Positions 49,371 to 57,826 of a stretch of 58,704 nt of DNA are shown piece after piece. The notes beneath the pieces were generated by a model. The model was given only the letters and a program-made list of their open reading frames with translations, was not told where the DNA came from and made no database searches. Positions within the stretch are counted from its first letter, which is position 1, and each line of letters opens with the position of its first letter. The DNA comes from Paulinella micropora. Its lineage: Eukaryota; Cercozoa; Imbricatea; Euglyphida; Paulinellidae. The stretch spans positions 1 to 58,704 of the forward strand of contig WBZZ01005256.1 of the NCBI GenBank assembly GCA_019918135.1. The letters are read 5' to 3'. A program made the position numbers and the translations under genes.

Positions 49371-50337
49371 CCGATTTCCCGTCTGGGTTTGACTTACTAG
49401 CCACCAGTGACTGACGCTGCATTTCCGCGTTCATTAGCAGCTCCAAGTTGGTGTACCCCACGGAGTCCTCCACCATCGCCATTAGACACCGTTCACCGTT
49501 GAGTAGCGGTCGCGCCAGTAGGGCTGAGGTGTCCACGAACCAACCCTCACCCGTTCCTTTCATGCGCGTACCATGCGCATTCGATCGATGGGGCGGCTTC
49601 TGAGCGCCACCGGCCGGGCATTCCGGACACTCCTTGCTCACGTCCTTATTGACGTTCACTAGTTTCACGTCATGCGCTTTAGCGATAGCTTGCAGCTTGG
49701 CGGCAGCGGGATCATGAAAGATGCGATGTAGAAGCCCCATGTCCCACTCCTTCTTTTTCACCTTGTTGGTTGACCAAAATGCTACTTGCTGTTCTTCCGT
49801 AGAGCCGGATTGAAACCGGATCACCGAGTCTCTATGGTTGAAGTACAGTAGTGCGTCCTTCGCTTCTTCCTTCACGTCGGGGACCACCGCCCTCGTGATG
49901 TAGGGCGAATCTTTTCGCAGCACTAAAGTGTAGCCGTCTAACATCAGTTTTGGTCCCGACACCAGCAGCTCCGTCAGATGCTCACCTACCCATACCTCCT
50001 TGAGAGGCATGCTGCCGTCTCGGCCATCCCCTCTCAGAGTAGGTAGCCGGTAGTTCCCCTGCGCTTCCATCCGTGCGGTTCCCCCCACAGCGCTGAACTC
50101 CTTCACTTCACGCCTCACGTCATTCATGAACGCCTTGTAGCTTGGCGGGGCCATGTCGGACACCGCCCCCGAGTCCAGCATGGGGTCCGGTACCTTGCGC
50201 GGTCGCATCGCCCTTCTTTGATCCCTTCCCATCAGGGCTCGGTTGAGCATCATCCGGATCACTTCCATCTCCGCTTCCGGGACTTGTTCGGGCTCCCCCT
50301 GGATCCCTCCGGCGTAGACCACTACATGCTCGGGCAT
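49270..50337 (-). CDS. Element H protease and integrase N-terminal half
   Basis: Protease active site PMLDSGAVSDM (D55). LVSGPKLMLDGYTLVLRKD is the hydrophobic protease end. The pre-integrase zinc region has HRIFHDPAAAKLQAIAKAH and CPECPAGG. The first integrase aspartate is in GWFVDTSALLARPLL. So protease and integrase N-terminus are in one intact frame, as expected of a polyprotein. The final 50 residues overlap the next frame. Confidence 0.87.
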   Translation of the reverse strand: MPEHVVVYAGGIQGEPEQVPEAEMEVIRMMLNRALMGRDQRRAMRPRKVPDPMLDSGAVSDMAPPSYKAFMNDVRREVKEFSAVGGTARMEAQGNYRLPTLRGDGRDGSMPLKEVWVGEHLTELLVSGPKLMLDGYTLVLRKDSPYITRAVVPDVKEEAKDALLYFNHRDSVIRFQSGSTEEQQVAFWSTNKVKKKEWDMGLLHRIFHDPAAAKLQAIAKAHDVKLVNVNKDVSKECPECPAGGAQKPPHRSNAHGTRMKGTGEGWFVDTSALLARPLLNGERCLMAMVEDSVGYTNLELLMNAEMQRQSLVASKSNPDGKSGEADTRRRSLSEIASVQRPDRERGSTAALCSTK

Positions 50338-50503
50338 GTCGCCTCCCCCTGGCGGCCGCAGCCAATAAGGCGTAGGGCGCTTCTGCCAAGATCCGGCTAT
50401 TCTCCAGGGCTTCGGGTTCCAGTGCGCGGGGAACTTCGGCTTGTTGCACGGAAAATGCCAACCAGTAGACCAACGGTATAGTAATCCTACGTATTCCTGC
50501 CAT
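50120..50503 (-). pseudogene. Element H region before protease
   Basis: RITIPLVYWLAFSVQQAEVPRAL begins a short frame that precedes the protease. The latter part overlaps the protease frame and is a shadow. No domain recognised. Confidence 0.35.
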
Positions 50504-50572
50504 CGAACTTCGAAGTCCTATAGGTTCCTTTGGTCATCCCCCACTTGGGCGGCCACGCCACCCTGTTCTGGT

Positions 50573-50902
50573 TTACTCATTTTGCTGTTCCATTATTACT
50601 TCCAAACGCCGTATTCTTTCCTTCTCGCTTACTAGGTCCCGTCCCGGCTCCAGCTCCTCCTGAACTGGTTCCTTCCCCGGGCTCGACGCTCCGCCGGGAG
50701 TGGGCTGACCCTGCGCCGCGTCTTTAAGGGGTACACCCTCCTTGCGTTCTTCTTTCCCCCATAGGCGCTTCTCGGCAACTTTGGTGATGAGTTGCTGCAC
50801 TTCCTCAATCTGATCGATGCCCACGGCTCGTATGTCTTTATTGTAAAGCTCCGCCATGACCATTGCCAGCTTCCTCAGGTGCCGAAGCACCCTTGTGCGC
50901 AT
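50573..50902 (-). pseudogene. Element H coiled-coil segment
   Basis: MVMAELYNKDIRAVGIDQIEE and EKERIRRLEVIMEQQNE look helical and charged, suggesting coiled coil. A proline/glycine stretch lies between. Position: between the zinc module and the protease. Function unknown. Confidence 0.45.
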
Positions 50903-51417
50903 CGCCCGTCCCGCGTGTAGTCCAGTTGCTTTGGCTTAGTTGGGGTTAGTTGCCCCTTAATGTGCGCCAACGCCCTTCCCATCTCAGCCTTGAAATTCTG
51001 AGCCTTTGGGGTGTCGTACGGCGCCGCCGCTCTAACTTGTGTCACCAATGACACCGTGTCATCCCCTCTTCCGGGGTCCTTTGAATCTTCCGACTCTTCC
51101 AGCACCTCAGTGGAATCCTCATGAACGCTCCCGTACAGCTCCGCCATGTGTTCGCGCCACGGGGTACTTCCGTTTTCCAGGTGCACCAGCGGGTCGATCA
51201 GCCCCTCAGGCGTAGCCAGCATCTCCGGCTTTACCTTCCCCGGGCCGGGCGCTTCAGGTCCCCGTCTCTCAACTGGGCCCGTCGTCACTGTCTCGGCAGT
51301 CTTTCCTTCCACCTTCGGGGTTAGCGGGGGCATTGCTTCCTCCGTACCTGGAGACTGAGCCTTTCTGACCTTAGCTACTATTGGGGTCACGGGATCTTGA
51401 TCCCGCACTAATCCCAC
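50875..51417 (-). pseudogene. Element H proline-rich linker
   Basis: Pro/Glu/Thr-rich sequence (EEAMPPLTPKVEGKTAET) followed by WREHMAELYGSV and AEMGRALAHIKGQL. No known domain. It overlaps the coiled-coil frame by 28 bp. Confidence 0.4.
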
Positions 51418-51422
51418 GCGCT

Positions 51423-51656
51423 TTAAGTCAGAGTCGAACCTCCCCCATGGGCTGGATCCTCCATTGCCCGGTATTGCGTTACGGCCGCCTTAACCGTGCG
51501 ATAGGGCACCCTTTCTCGGTACACCTTCCGGTTCCTAGGGACTCCCGGTTCTTCCCACTTCACCTTGTTCCGATTGATGTTCCAATTGTAGAGCACCCCT
51601 GACTCTTCCCTCGGGATAGTGAATATGATAGGTACATACGATCTGTCCCAGTTCAA
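51423..51656 (-). pseudogene. Element H short conserved-looking segment
   Basis: IIFTIPREESGVLYNWNINRN is a compact, non-repetitive segment. It follows the zinc module in coding order. No family recognised; it may be in frame with part of the upstream piece after a frameshift. Confidence 0.35.
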
Positions 51657-51774
51657 CCCCGTCTTTGGGCTTCTTGCCGGGTTAGATGTTCCACCATCTT
51701 GTCCGGCTTAGCCCGACCAGCCAAGTGTCCGAGGCCACGCTCCTCCATCTCGATCATCAGCCGATATGCTGGCA

Positions 51775-52896
51775 TTAGCGCCCATTCCCGCGATTTAGCA
51801 CGAATGCTCTCCTCCAAGTAATAGCGCTCTCGCTTATCTTGATGGTTGGTGCAAAACAGCATGTCCCGGTGAGTAGTCCAGCGACGTCAGCCCTCACCTG
51901 TTGGTATTCTGACTCCACAGCCTCCTTCCTAGTTCTCATGCACCGATCCCTTCCAAACGTTGAACCGTGGCACCTCCCTTCCAGGCGCGCTTCCACCACT
52001 CCTACGGGCTCGTCATCTTCATGACGCAGGTGTGGAGGCGGTACCTTGTAGGTCTCCGGACCGTACTTCAAAGGTTTAGGTAGTGAATAAATGGAATCGG
52101 GTGTTTGAGGAGTAGTCGTTGTTTTGCACTCCCCGGTGCCGGACTTACGTGTACTTCCGGTTCTCTTCACCATCATCGCTCTAGGCAAGCCTCCATTTCG
52201 AAGCCTTCTAAACTCCTTCAAGTTTAGCTGCCATTCCATGTACTGGTCCAGCAAACCCGGTCCTGTTGGTATGTGGCGGTACCAGGACGGAGGTATCCAC
52301 TCCGTCGGGCCCGTTGGTACGCCGAAGGTTACCAGCCTCCCTCGTCCCTCTCCATAGTGCCGGAACTCATGCGTCACACCACCCCCTTCCCGATATTGCC
52401 GCACTGCAATCGGAGCTTCCTCTTCATCCTCCGAGCTGGAGAGAGGGGACTCCGTCTCGTCGCTGTCCTGAGCGATAGAGTCTTGCCACGGTTCCCAATC
52501 GGCCCTTCTTCTTCGAGGTCGCGGCCTCTTTACTCCCTTAGGTTCGCTTGGATTCTGGCCCGGCAGAGACCCTGGGATCTCCTTCGCCTCTCCGTCAGCC
52601 ATACCATCACGAACTCGTACCGGGATGTAATCATACCCAGCATTGCGAAGAGACTCCGCAGCTGCCTCAAATCGAGAGTAGTACGTGGGATCCTCTGCAG
52701 GGCCACCCGCATTGGGCGCGGCAGCTCCGCTTAGATCACCTTCCCCCTCAACAGCCTCAGCTTCCGGCGTAGACGTAGTGTCGTTTGCCCTAGGGGCAGC
52801 CAAAGCGTTTACGAAGTTGTTGAACTCCTCGAAGTTGCTCACCTCCGGGAACAGTCCCTTTGCCTCGCTCTGCGGACTGGGAATGCTGACTGGCAC
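51775..52896 (-). CDS. Element H linker and C-x-G-C zinc module
   Basis: A 373-residue frame. It contains an acidic and basic linker (RPRPRRRRADWEPWQ, SSEDEEEAP), PTEWIPPSWYRHIPTGPG, and CHGSTFGRDRC, the C-x-G-x7-C half of the module seen in B, C, F and G. The second half, LFCTNHQDKRERYY, is one frame off at about 51835-51862, so a frameshift sits inside the module. The last 25 residues of this frame are out of frame. Function is presumed zinc binding. Confidence 0.68.
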   Translation of the reverse strand: MPVSIPSPQSEAKGLFPEVSNFEEFNNFVNALAAPRANDTTSTPEAEAVEGEGDLSGAAAPNAGGPAEDPTYYSRFEAAAESLRNAGYDYIPVRVRDGMADGEAKEIPGSLPGQNPSEPKGVKRPRPRRRRADWEPWQDSIAQDSDETESPLSSSEDEEEAPIAVRQYREGGGVTHEFRHYGEGRGRLVTFGVPTGPTEWIPPSWYRHIPTGPGLLDQYMEWQLNLKEFRRLRNGGLPRAMMVKRTGSTRKSGTGECKTTTTPQTPDSIYSLPKPLKYGPETYKVPPPHLRHEDDEPVGVVEARLEGRCHGSTFGRDRCMRTRKEAVESEYQQVRADVAGLLTGTCCFAPTIKISESAITWRRAFVLNRGNGR

Positions 52897-52897
52897 T

Positions 52898-53755
52898 CTA
52901 CTTTCTTCCGGAGGGTGCCGCCTTCACCCTCTTCGAGGGTGTGTGCTGTTCTTTTCCCTTACTCGCCGTCGAGCTCCTACCCCTTTTTACCATGAAGGCC
53001 CTTGCTGCCTTCCTTTGCTGAAGCAGGCTAAAGGCACGGTTGCGTTCCTCATCCGTCTCGACATCTGAGCTGTCACTGCTGTCGGCTCCCGGGGATTTCT
53101 TCTTTACCATGTCAGCCTTGGCTTTGGCTCCGGGCTGCTCTCCCCCTCCGTCAGGGCCATGGGTGCACTTAGGAAGAGGATGATCACCGCCACATCGCAG
53201 ACAAGATTTCTTGCAGTTGGATGCATAATGTCCCTTGCCCTTGCAGTTGAAGCACGTTTTCTCCTTCTTGTTCTTATCATTCTTCCCTTTTTGGGTGCGT
53301 TTAGTGCCGTTCTGATCGTCACTGCCCCGCGTGCCCCCTCCATCCTTCTTTCCCTTTTCGGTGTGCGAGAACTTGCATTTGCTTCCAAACCTGCAATATC
53401 CTTTCTTGCTAAACAGAAAGCAAACCCCCTTCAACTTGTCATTCAAATCAAGGTATAGACAATCTCCTCCCTTCTTGCACTTCCCTTTCTTGAAGTACGT
53501 GCACGGGGTAGAGAAGTGCTTCCTCTTTTCTATCTTAGCTGCATTCGCCTTTGCCTTCTTATTTGCCTTTCTCTCTCTCTCGTTTTGCAAGTCAATGTCC
53601 TTTGCCTTCTTTTTCAACTCCTGCCACCATATGCACGTCCCATGACTCTTTTTCCTTCTCAAAGTCAGCAGCCAGCAGCCACTGCTTCCAGTCATTTTGG
53701 ACTTCCCTGTCCCGCATCTCCGGGCCCATGATGGCATCACGAATGATTTGTTCAA
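52898..53755 (-). CDS. Element H nucleocapsid with CCCH and CCHC fingers
   Basis: Residues 112-131 are a canonical CCCH finger, C112-x8-C121-x5-C127-x3-H131 (53363-53422). A near copy at C85-x7-C93-x5-C99 has D103 in place of histidine. Two cysteine-histidine knuckles follow at C168-C171-H176-C181 and C185-C188-H192-C197. CCCH fingers bind single-stranded RNA in other proteins; knuckles package retroelement RNA. A lysine-rich coiled region precedes. An RNA-binding role is likely. The first 40 residues may be out of frame. Confidence 0.85.
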   Translation of the reverse strand: MNKSFVMPSWARRCGTGKSKMTGSSGCWLLTLRRKKSHGTCIWWQELKKKAKDIDLQNERERKANKKAKANAAKIEKRKHFSTPCTYFKKGKCKKGGDCLYLDLNDKLKGVCFLFSKKGYCRFGSKCKFSHTEKGKKDGGGTRGSDDQNGTKRTQKGKNDKNKKEKTCFNCKGKGHYASNCKKSCLRCGGDHPLPKCTHGPDGGGEQPGAKAKADMVKKKSPGADSSDSSDVETDEERNRAFSLLQQRKAARAFMVKRGRSSTASKGKEQHTPSKRVKAAPSGRK

Positions 53756-53860
53756 AGCTCAGGTCGGAAGGGTGATGCCCCTTCTTTGACAGCTGAGTCC
53801 CTTACCGTCTCAAACTCGGCAATCTGACCTTCGTACTGGGTAGAGGAATTGAACTCCCAC

Positions 53861-54127
53861 CTAGCCATCTTTCTCTGCTTTTCTTAGCAGGTCACTAGGG
53901 TTTCCTTTTCCATACCGGTCCTTCAGCCTTTTCCACATGGCAACTGGCTGTTGTCCAAATTCCGGCGTTCCATCCCTCACCAAGTCTGTTACCAGCCTCT
54001 TTGCGTCCCGTAGCAAGTGGTTGTAGATGAGCGTGAATAGTTCCACTCGTTTCTCTCTCACAGCCACCACTAAGCTGGCATCATAGCTTGCCACTAGCTG
54101 CCTGTCTCTACGCTTTTGCTTGAGCAC
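53861..54127 (-). pseudogene. Element H gag, capsid middle part
   Basis: ELFTLIYNHLLRDAKRLVTDL and VAMWKRLKDRYGKG fit the copia gag signature in which AxxxWxxLxxxY precedes the C-terminal capsid. It joins the upstream gag frame near 54110 through a frameshift. The rest of the capsid before the CCCH frame is poorly preserved. Confidence 0.65.
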
Positions 54128-54753
54128 CTTAGCACTCTTCTTCTTTGCTGTTGCAGTTGCCGTAGCGAGAGAAGACGTAGAAAGTCATTTGCCCCTTGGC
54201 TTCCACTTCCATCTGCACTGCCATTCATGCTTGGAAGGGACGATCGAGAGCGAGATGTGGCCATTCTTTCCTTTTGCTCCTCCTCGTACTTCCTTGCAGA
54301 TTCACGTCTAGCGGCCCTGTCTTTGTTCTCGTCTTTCTCTTCTGTCTCATCAGAGTCTTCTGCTTCTGAGCTTTCCTCTGCCTCCTCGTATCCATCCTCT
54401 AAGCTTGGCATAAGATCCTCCTCTTCCATGCTTTGACTCTCCTGCAGCCCTAATGCACTGTTTAGTTGTCCACCTGCATTGCTGCTGCTTGCTGCTGCTG
54501 CCATGGTTGTCTTTCTAGCATGTTTCTCCCACAGCCTCATATATTCCGGCACTGTCTTGCCAGCCATGTGCAACCTTCTGAGGTTAGCACGATGCACTTC
54601 CAACTTATGCCCTTTGAGGTCCTCAACTCCTCCCTTAAGGTCTTTTCTTACTGCCTCTAACATTAGGCTTCGTTGGAAGTCTTCCCAGTCTTCCCTACCG
54701 CTATAGCAAGGTTTGTTTGACACCTCCTTTCCATTTTTCTGTTTTTCAGACAT
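54094..54753 (-). CDS. Element H gag N-terminal part
   Basis: MSEKQKNGKEVSNKPCYSG, then REDWEDFQRSLMLEAVRKD, the copia gag W-x-DFxRSL pattern. A helical basic part (LRRLHMAGKTVPEYMRLWEKH) and a long acidic serine-rich stretch follow. No upstream in-frame extension is convincing, so this ATG is a reasonable start, about 510 bp from the primer-binding site. Confidence 0.68.
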   Translation of the reverse strand: MSEKQKNGKEVSNKPCYSGREDWEDFQRSLMLEAVRKDLKGGVEDLKGHKLEVHRANLRRLHMAGKTVPEYMRLWEKHARKTTMAAAASSSNAGGQLNSALGLQESQSMEEEDLMPSLEDGYEEAEESSEAEDSDETEEKDENKDRAARRESARKYEEEQKERMATSRSRSSLPSMNGSADGSGSQGANDFLRLLSLRQLQQQRRRVLRCSSKSVETGS

Positions 54754-55263
54754 CGAAAGTCACCTCTACACTCCAGAAAGGTGTTTGTCCTCTGTCTGTT
54801 GTTTGTGTCTGACTGGCGGACACTCCCTCTGCAAATTCCCCCCTAAGAGTATGTTGCAGACTGCCTCCTTGCAGCAATCCCCTGTTGGCCTTTTCTGTTG
54901 GTCTTCCTTAAGCAGGTAGCTACCCTGCACCCACCAACAATCCTGCGAGCCTCAAGCACCCCTAGCCTAGTTCAGTCTGGGCTTGCCTGATGGTGGGTTT
55001 TTGTGGTCCAAACCCCAAAACCGCTCCTGTAGATCCTTCTGACCCGAAGGCTCGCTCTTGCCTCCTGTCGGCATAACGGTTGGTAGCTTGACCTCCGCAG
55101 AGCTCTACCTCCTGTTCAACCACAACGGTTTACGCAGTGGTTCTGAAACACAGCTGGGATGGATTTCGCTTCTGCTGTGTCACTCTAAGGGTGTGACACA
55201 GACCGTGGAAGCCTTTCCCCTTGATCACTTCTGTGATTTTGCTGCGCTTCCACACGTACAAGG
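54754..55263 (-). other. Element H leader
   Basis: About 510 bp between primer-binding site and gag. An ATG in the primer-binding site at 55268 opens only 27 codons. Otherwise no coding signal. Packaging or dimer signals would be expected. Confidence 0.45.
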
Positions 55264-55272
55264 CTCATAACC
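55264..55272 (-). promoter_or_regulatory. Primer-binding site of element H
   Basis: GGTTATGAG followed by CC and preceded by G; the best match in the window to the complement of an initiator tRNA-Met anticodon arm (GGCUCAUAACCC). Confidence 0.65.
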
Positions 55273-55451
55273 CTGAAGAAGTTGAACAGTATTTGCAATA
55301 TTAGAAGCCGGTTTAACGTCTCCCAGGCGTCCCCGGTTGACTCAATAACCAGCTCCAAACGTCCTTTAATAGGAAATCAATCAACACAGACAAAAGCCCG
55401 CCAAACGAACGAAACAGCTAAGGCAGGTCTCTAAGTCAAAATTTCAGGTGT
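55273..55451 (-). repeat. Partial 5' LTR of element H
   Basis: Matches the first 175 or so plus-strand bases of 46277-46602. The LTR ends at TTCAGGTGT (55451); the remaining 150 bp are replaced by unrelated sequence. Confidence 0.85.
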
Positions 55452-56471
55452 GTAGGCATCACCCCCGGATAGCCGGTAAAAAGTACCTTTTCCTGGTGAC
55501 AGGTGCACCAGCTTGTTTTTCAGTATTATTTGTCCGGATTGGACCTGATGCCATTTTATTCCTGGTCTGTTGCCGTTTTCCTTTTTGGCTTCACTGAGCT
55601 AATATAACGAGATATCATTCTCATCTTTTGAGGACTGTGTTTGGTTGTATTACCGACTTTTTACGAGCTATCGTTGGGGGCATTACATTTGGAGTCCATA
55701 TCACTAGGGTGATTTCTTTCTGCTTTGCCACACAGGCAACAGAGTGAATTTTCACTGACCTGTCTCACACGGGGACGTCAGACGAAAACAAATACTCCAA
55801 CACAGCTCCCTCATAACTCTTTCACAAAACAAATAATTTGATTGGTCTCAAGCAGGTGTCTCGTACCCTCTAGCCCAATCAGTATCTGTGTGCTCACAAG
55901 GAGACATCAGATACAAACTCTCTGTCGTTCTTGCTGTTCTCACACAGAGACCAAGAAGAAGGAGGTGGACAGAAGAGTGAAGGAACACACACAAAACACA
56001 AACAAGCATAGGGACAGGAGCACAACACTTTACCCTTCTAGTTTGTGCATTTATCTGCATTATCTCACACATACGTCAGAGTATTTTTGCAAATCTCTGA
56101 TCGTTTTCTAAAGGTAGGTCTGAGAACCTATCCGACCGACTGTCGACTTCTCAAGGAGAGCTTTTCTAGCTTCTCTATTACTATCTGTGTGTAGGTCCAA
56201 GTGCCTCATACTAGATACAATATAGAAAAGAAGGAGGAAAAAGTAATCTGAGTAAGGAGAACAAGAAATCGAAGAAAGTCAAAGACTATTTTTCTCAAAC
56301 AAAAACAAACATACAAACAGTGTTTCATAGAGGACAGGGAATCTTATCCTACCCTCTCTATTAGTTTCTCTCTTCACTAGTCAATTGACTGAAGGAGGAA
56401 CAGAACACAAACGAACAAAAACCAAACATAGGAGCTGACACTGTCCTCCTGTTGATCACTACTACGACATC
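55452..56471 (+). other. Non-coding region upstream of the 442-codon ORF
   Basis: About 1 kb without a convincing ORF. It begins abruptly at the cut LTR of H. The part nearest the ORF is A-rich. It could be the 5' untranslated region or terminal repeat of a further retroelement; no repeat partner is in the window. Confidence 0.4.
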
Positions 56472-57800
56472 ATGTCGACAGAGACCGCCGAAGTGAGTGA
56501 ATTCTCGGAGGCAGATCAAAGAAGAGAAGAAGAAGAAGCAGGAGGAGGAGGAGGAGGAAGAGGATTGAATGAAGGAGGAGGAGGAGGATTGAATGAAGGA
56601 GGAGGAGATGAAGGAGTAGGAGGAGGAGTAGAAGAGGGCTGGGATGATGAAGGAAGATATGGAGGAGACGAAGATGAAGGAGGATTTGAACAAGAAGAGA
56701 CGGGAGGAGAAGGAGCATATGGTAATCCCTTACCACCTGCCTACACGGGAGGAGGAGGACGAAAAATGATCGACTTGATTCATAGTGATGGAGAGGAGAT
56801 CACAGTGGAGGAACAACAGTGGGTGCAAGACCACTATGACCTCACTAAAGAAGAGTTTGATAACAAGATGGGGGTAGAGAAGGACACCTATGTGTGGATC
56901 CCTCAGGATCAAAGAAGAGAGAAAAGTCGTGCTAAAAAGGATGTCTATATCCTATTATCAAACACAGCACAGCTCCTCGGCAAACTGGTCTCTGATCCAG
57001 AAGAGAGAAAGAAGATAAAGCATATCAAGTTTGGGGACACACACACCCACCTTGAATTACTCGATGCTATCTTTGGGGTGTACACTCAAACCCTGATTTG
57101 GGAACGTACATACGGCCCACGATGTGAGGGTTACCTCCAGTACACAAACCCAAGAGCAACGGCCAGATTCCTCGCGACTGGTCAGGAGGCAGTCGATGTA
57201 ACAAAAATGAAGACCAATCTGGGTTCGAAAAACTCGAGTGGTATATTTCATTTTTTTACAATGGAAATAAAGGCCTTGGAGGAGGGGAAGGCAGAGATGG
57301 AAAAAAGCATTAAGGCAGCAGGAGAAACTCATCCTGTGATTGATGAGTTAGAGAAGACCGACAGAGTTCTGACCAAGATCAGACTGTTGATGGGTGCGTT
57401 ACTGCACAAGGAGGCATGGAAGAGATGGATTCCTACCAAGGATCACTCTGTCCTTAAATCACTTAGTAACGCACCACCGGTCGCCAACAAAGCAGGTGTT
57501 GACCAATATGTGGAGAAATATAATTTTCTCAGATCTGCTTCTGAATTGGTGGCCTTTATCACTCATGCTCAAAAGCTGGTGATATCTGAGAAAAAGAAGG
57601 CGAAAGAGAATGAGGAGTTCGAGAAGACGATGAGACTGGAAAGAATGAAAGCAAAAGTGAGTGGTGCAAAGACACACCCTCCGACATATTTGACCCCACC
57701 AGCTCCTGCCCCACCAGCCCCTGCACCCTCGGGCTCAACTACGGTGGTGGTCACAAACACGGAGAAGAAGGACAGACAGAACATCATAAATGCCTTCTAG
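56472..57800 (+). CDS. Glu/Gly-rich 442-residue protein of unknown function
   Basis: Intact frame. Residues 20-90 are low complexity, Gly/Glu-rich. Residues 100-380 look helical and globular (WVQDHYDLTKEEFDNKM, LELLDAIFGVYTQTLIW, YVEKYNFLRSASELVAF). The C-terminal part is Lys/Glu-rich followed by a Pro/Ala stretch. No zinc knuckle, signal peptide or membrane helix is seen. It lies 27 bp upstream of a second ORF in the -1 frame, an arrangement like gag-pol of retroelements, so a gag-like function is possible. I do not recognise a family. The ATG chosen is the first in frame and follows an A-rich leader. Confidence 0.65.
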   Translation: MSTETAEVSEFSEADQRREEEEAGGGGGGRGLNEGGGGGLNEGGGDEGVGGGVEEGWDDEGRYGGDEDEGGFEQEETGGEGAYGNPLPPAYTGGGGRKMIDLIHSDGEEITVEEQQWVQDHYDLTKEEFDNKMGVEKDTYVWIPQDQRREKSRAKKDVYILLSNTAQLLGKLVSDPEERKKIKHIKFGDTHTHLELLDAIFGVYTQTLIWERTYGPRCEGYLQYTNPRATARFLATGQEAVDVTKMKTNLGSKNSSGIFHFFTMEIKALEEGKAEMEKSIKAAGETHPVIDELEKTDRVLTKIRLLMGALLHKEAWKRWIPTKDHSVLKSLSNAPPVANKAGVDQYVEKYNFLRSASELVAFITHAQKLVISEKKKAKENEEFEKTMRLERMKAKVSGAKTHPPTYLTPPAPAPPAPAPSGSTTVVVTNTEKKDRQNIINAF

Positions 57801-57826
57801 GGAAGAAAGGAGGAGTGGCAAGTCTC

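Larger units (their letters stand above)
46277..55451 (-). mobile_element. Copia element H
   Basis: About 9.2-kb minus-strand copia element from a separate lineage. 3' LTR 46277-46602 and a partial 5' LTR 55273-55451. Coding order: gag with a leader, CCCH plus CCHC fingers, C-x-G-x7-C module, long proline-rich and coiled-coil region, protease, integrase, RT, RNase H. Frames are broken at most joints. The 5' LTR is cut at 55451, so the outer end and target duplication are lost. Confidence 0.9.

Noticed and set aside
56361..56736. Minus-strand Leu/Ser-rich ORFs
   Set aside because: They are antisense readings of the GAGGAG-rich start of the 442-codon ORF; low complexity explains them.
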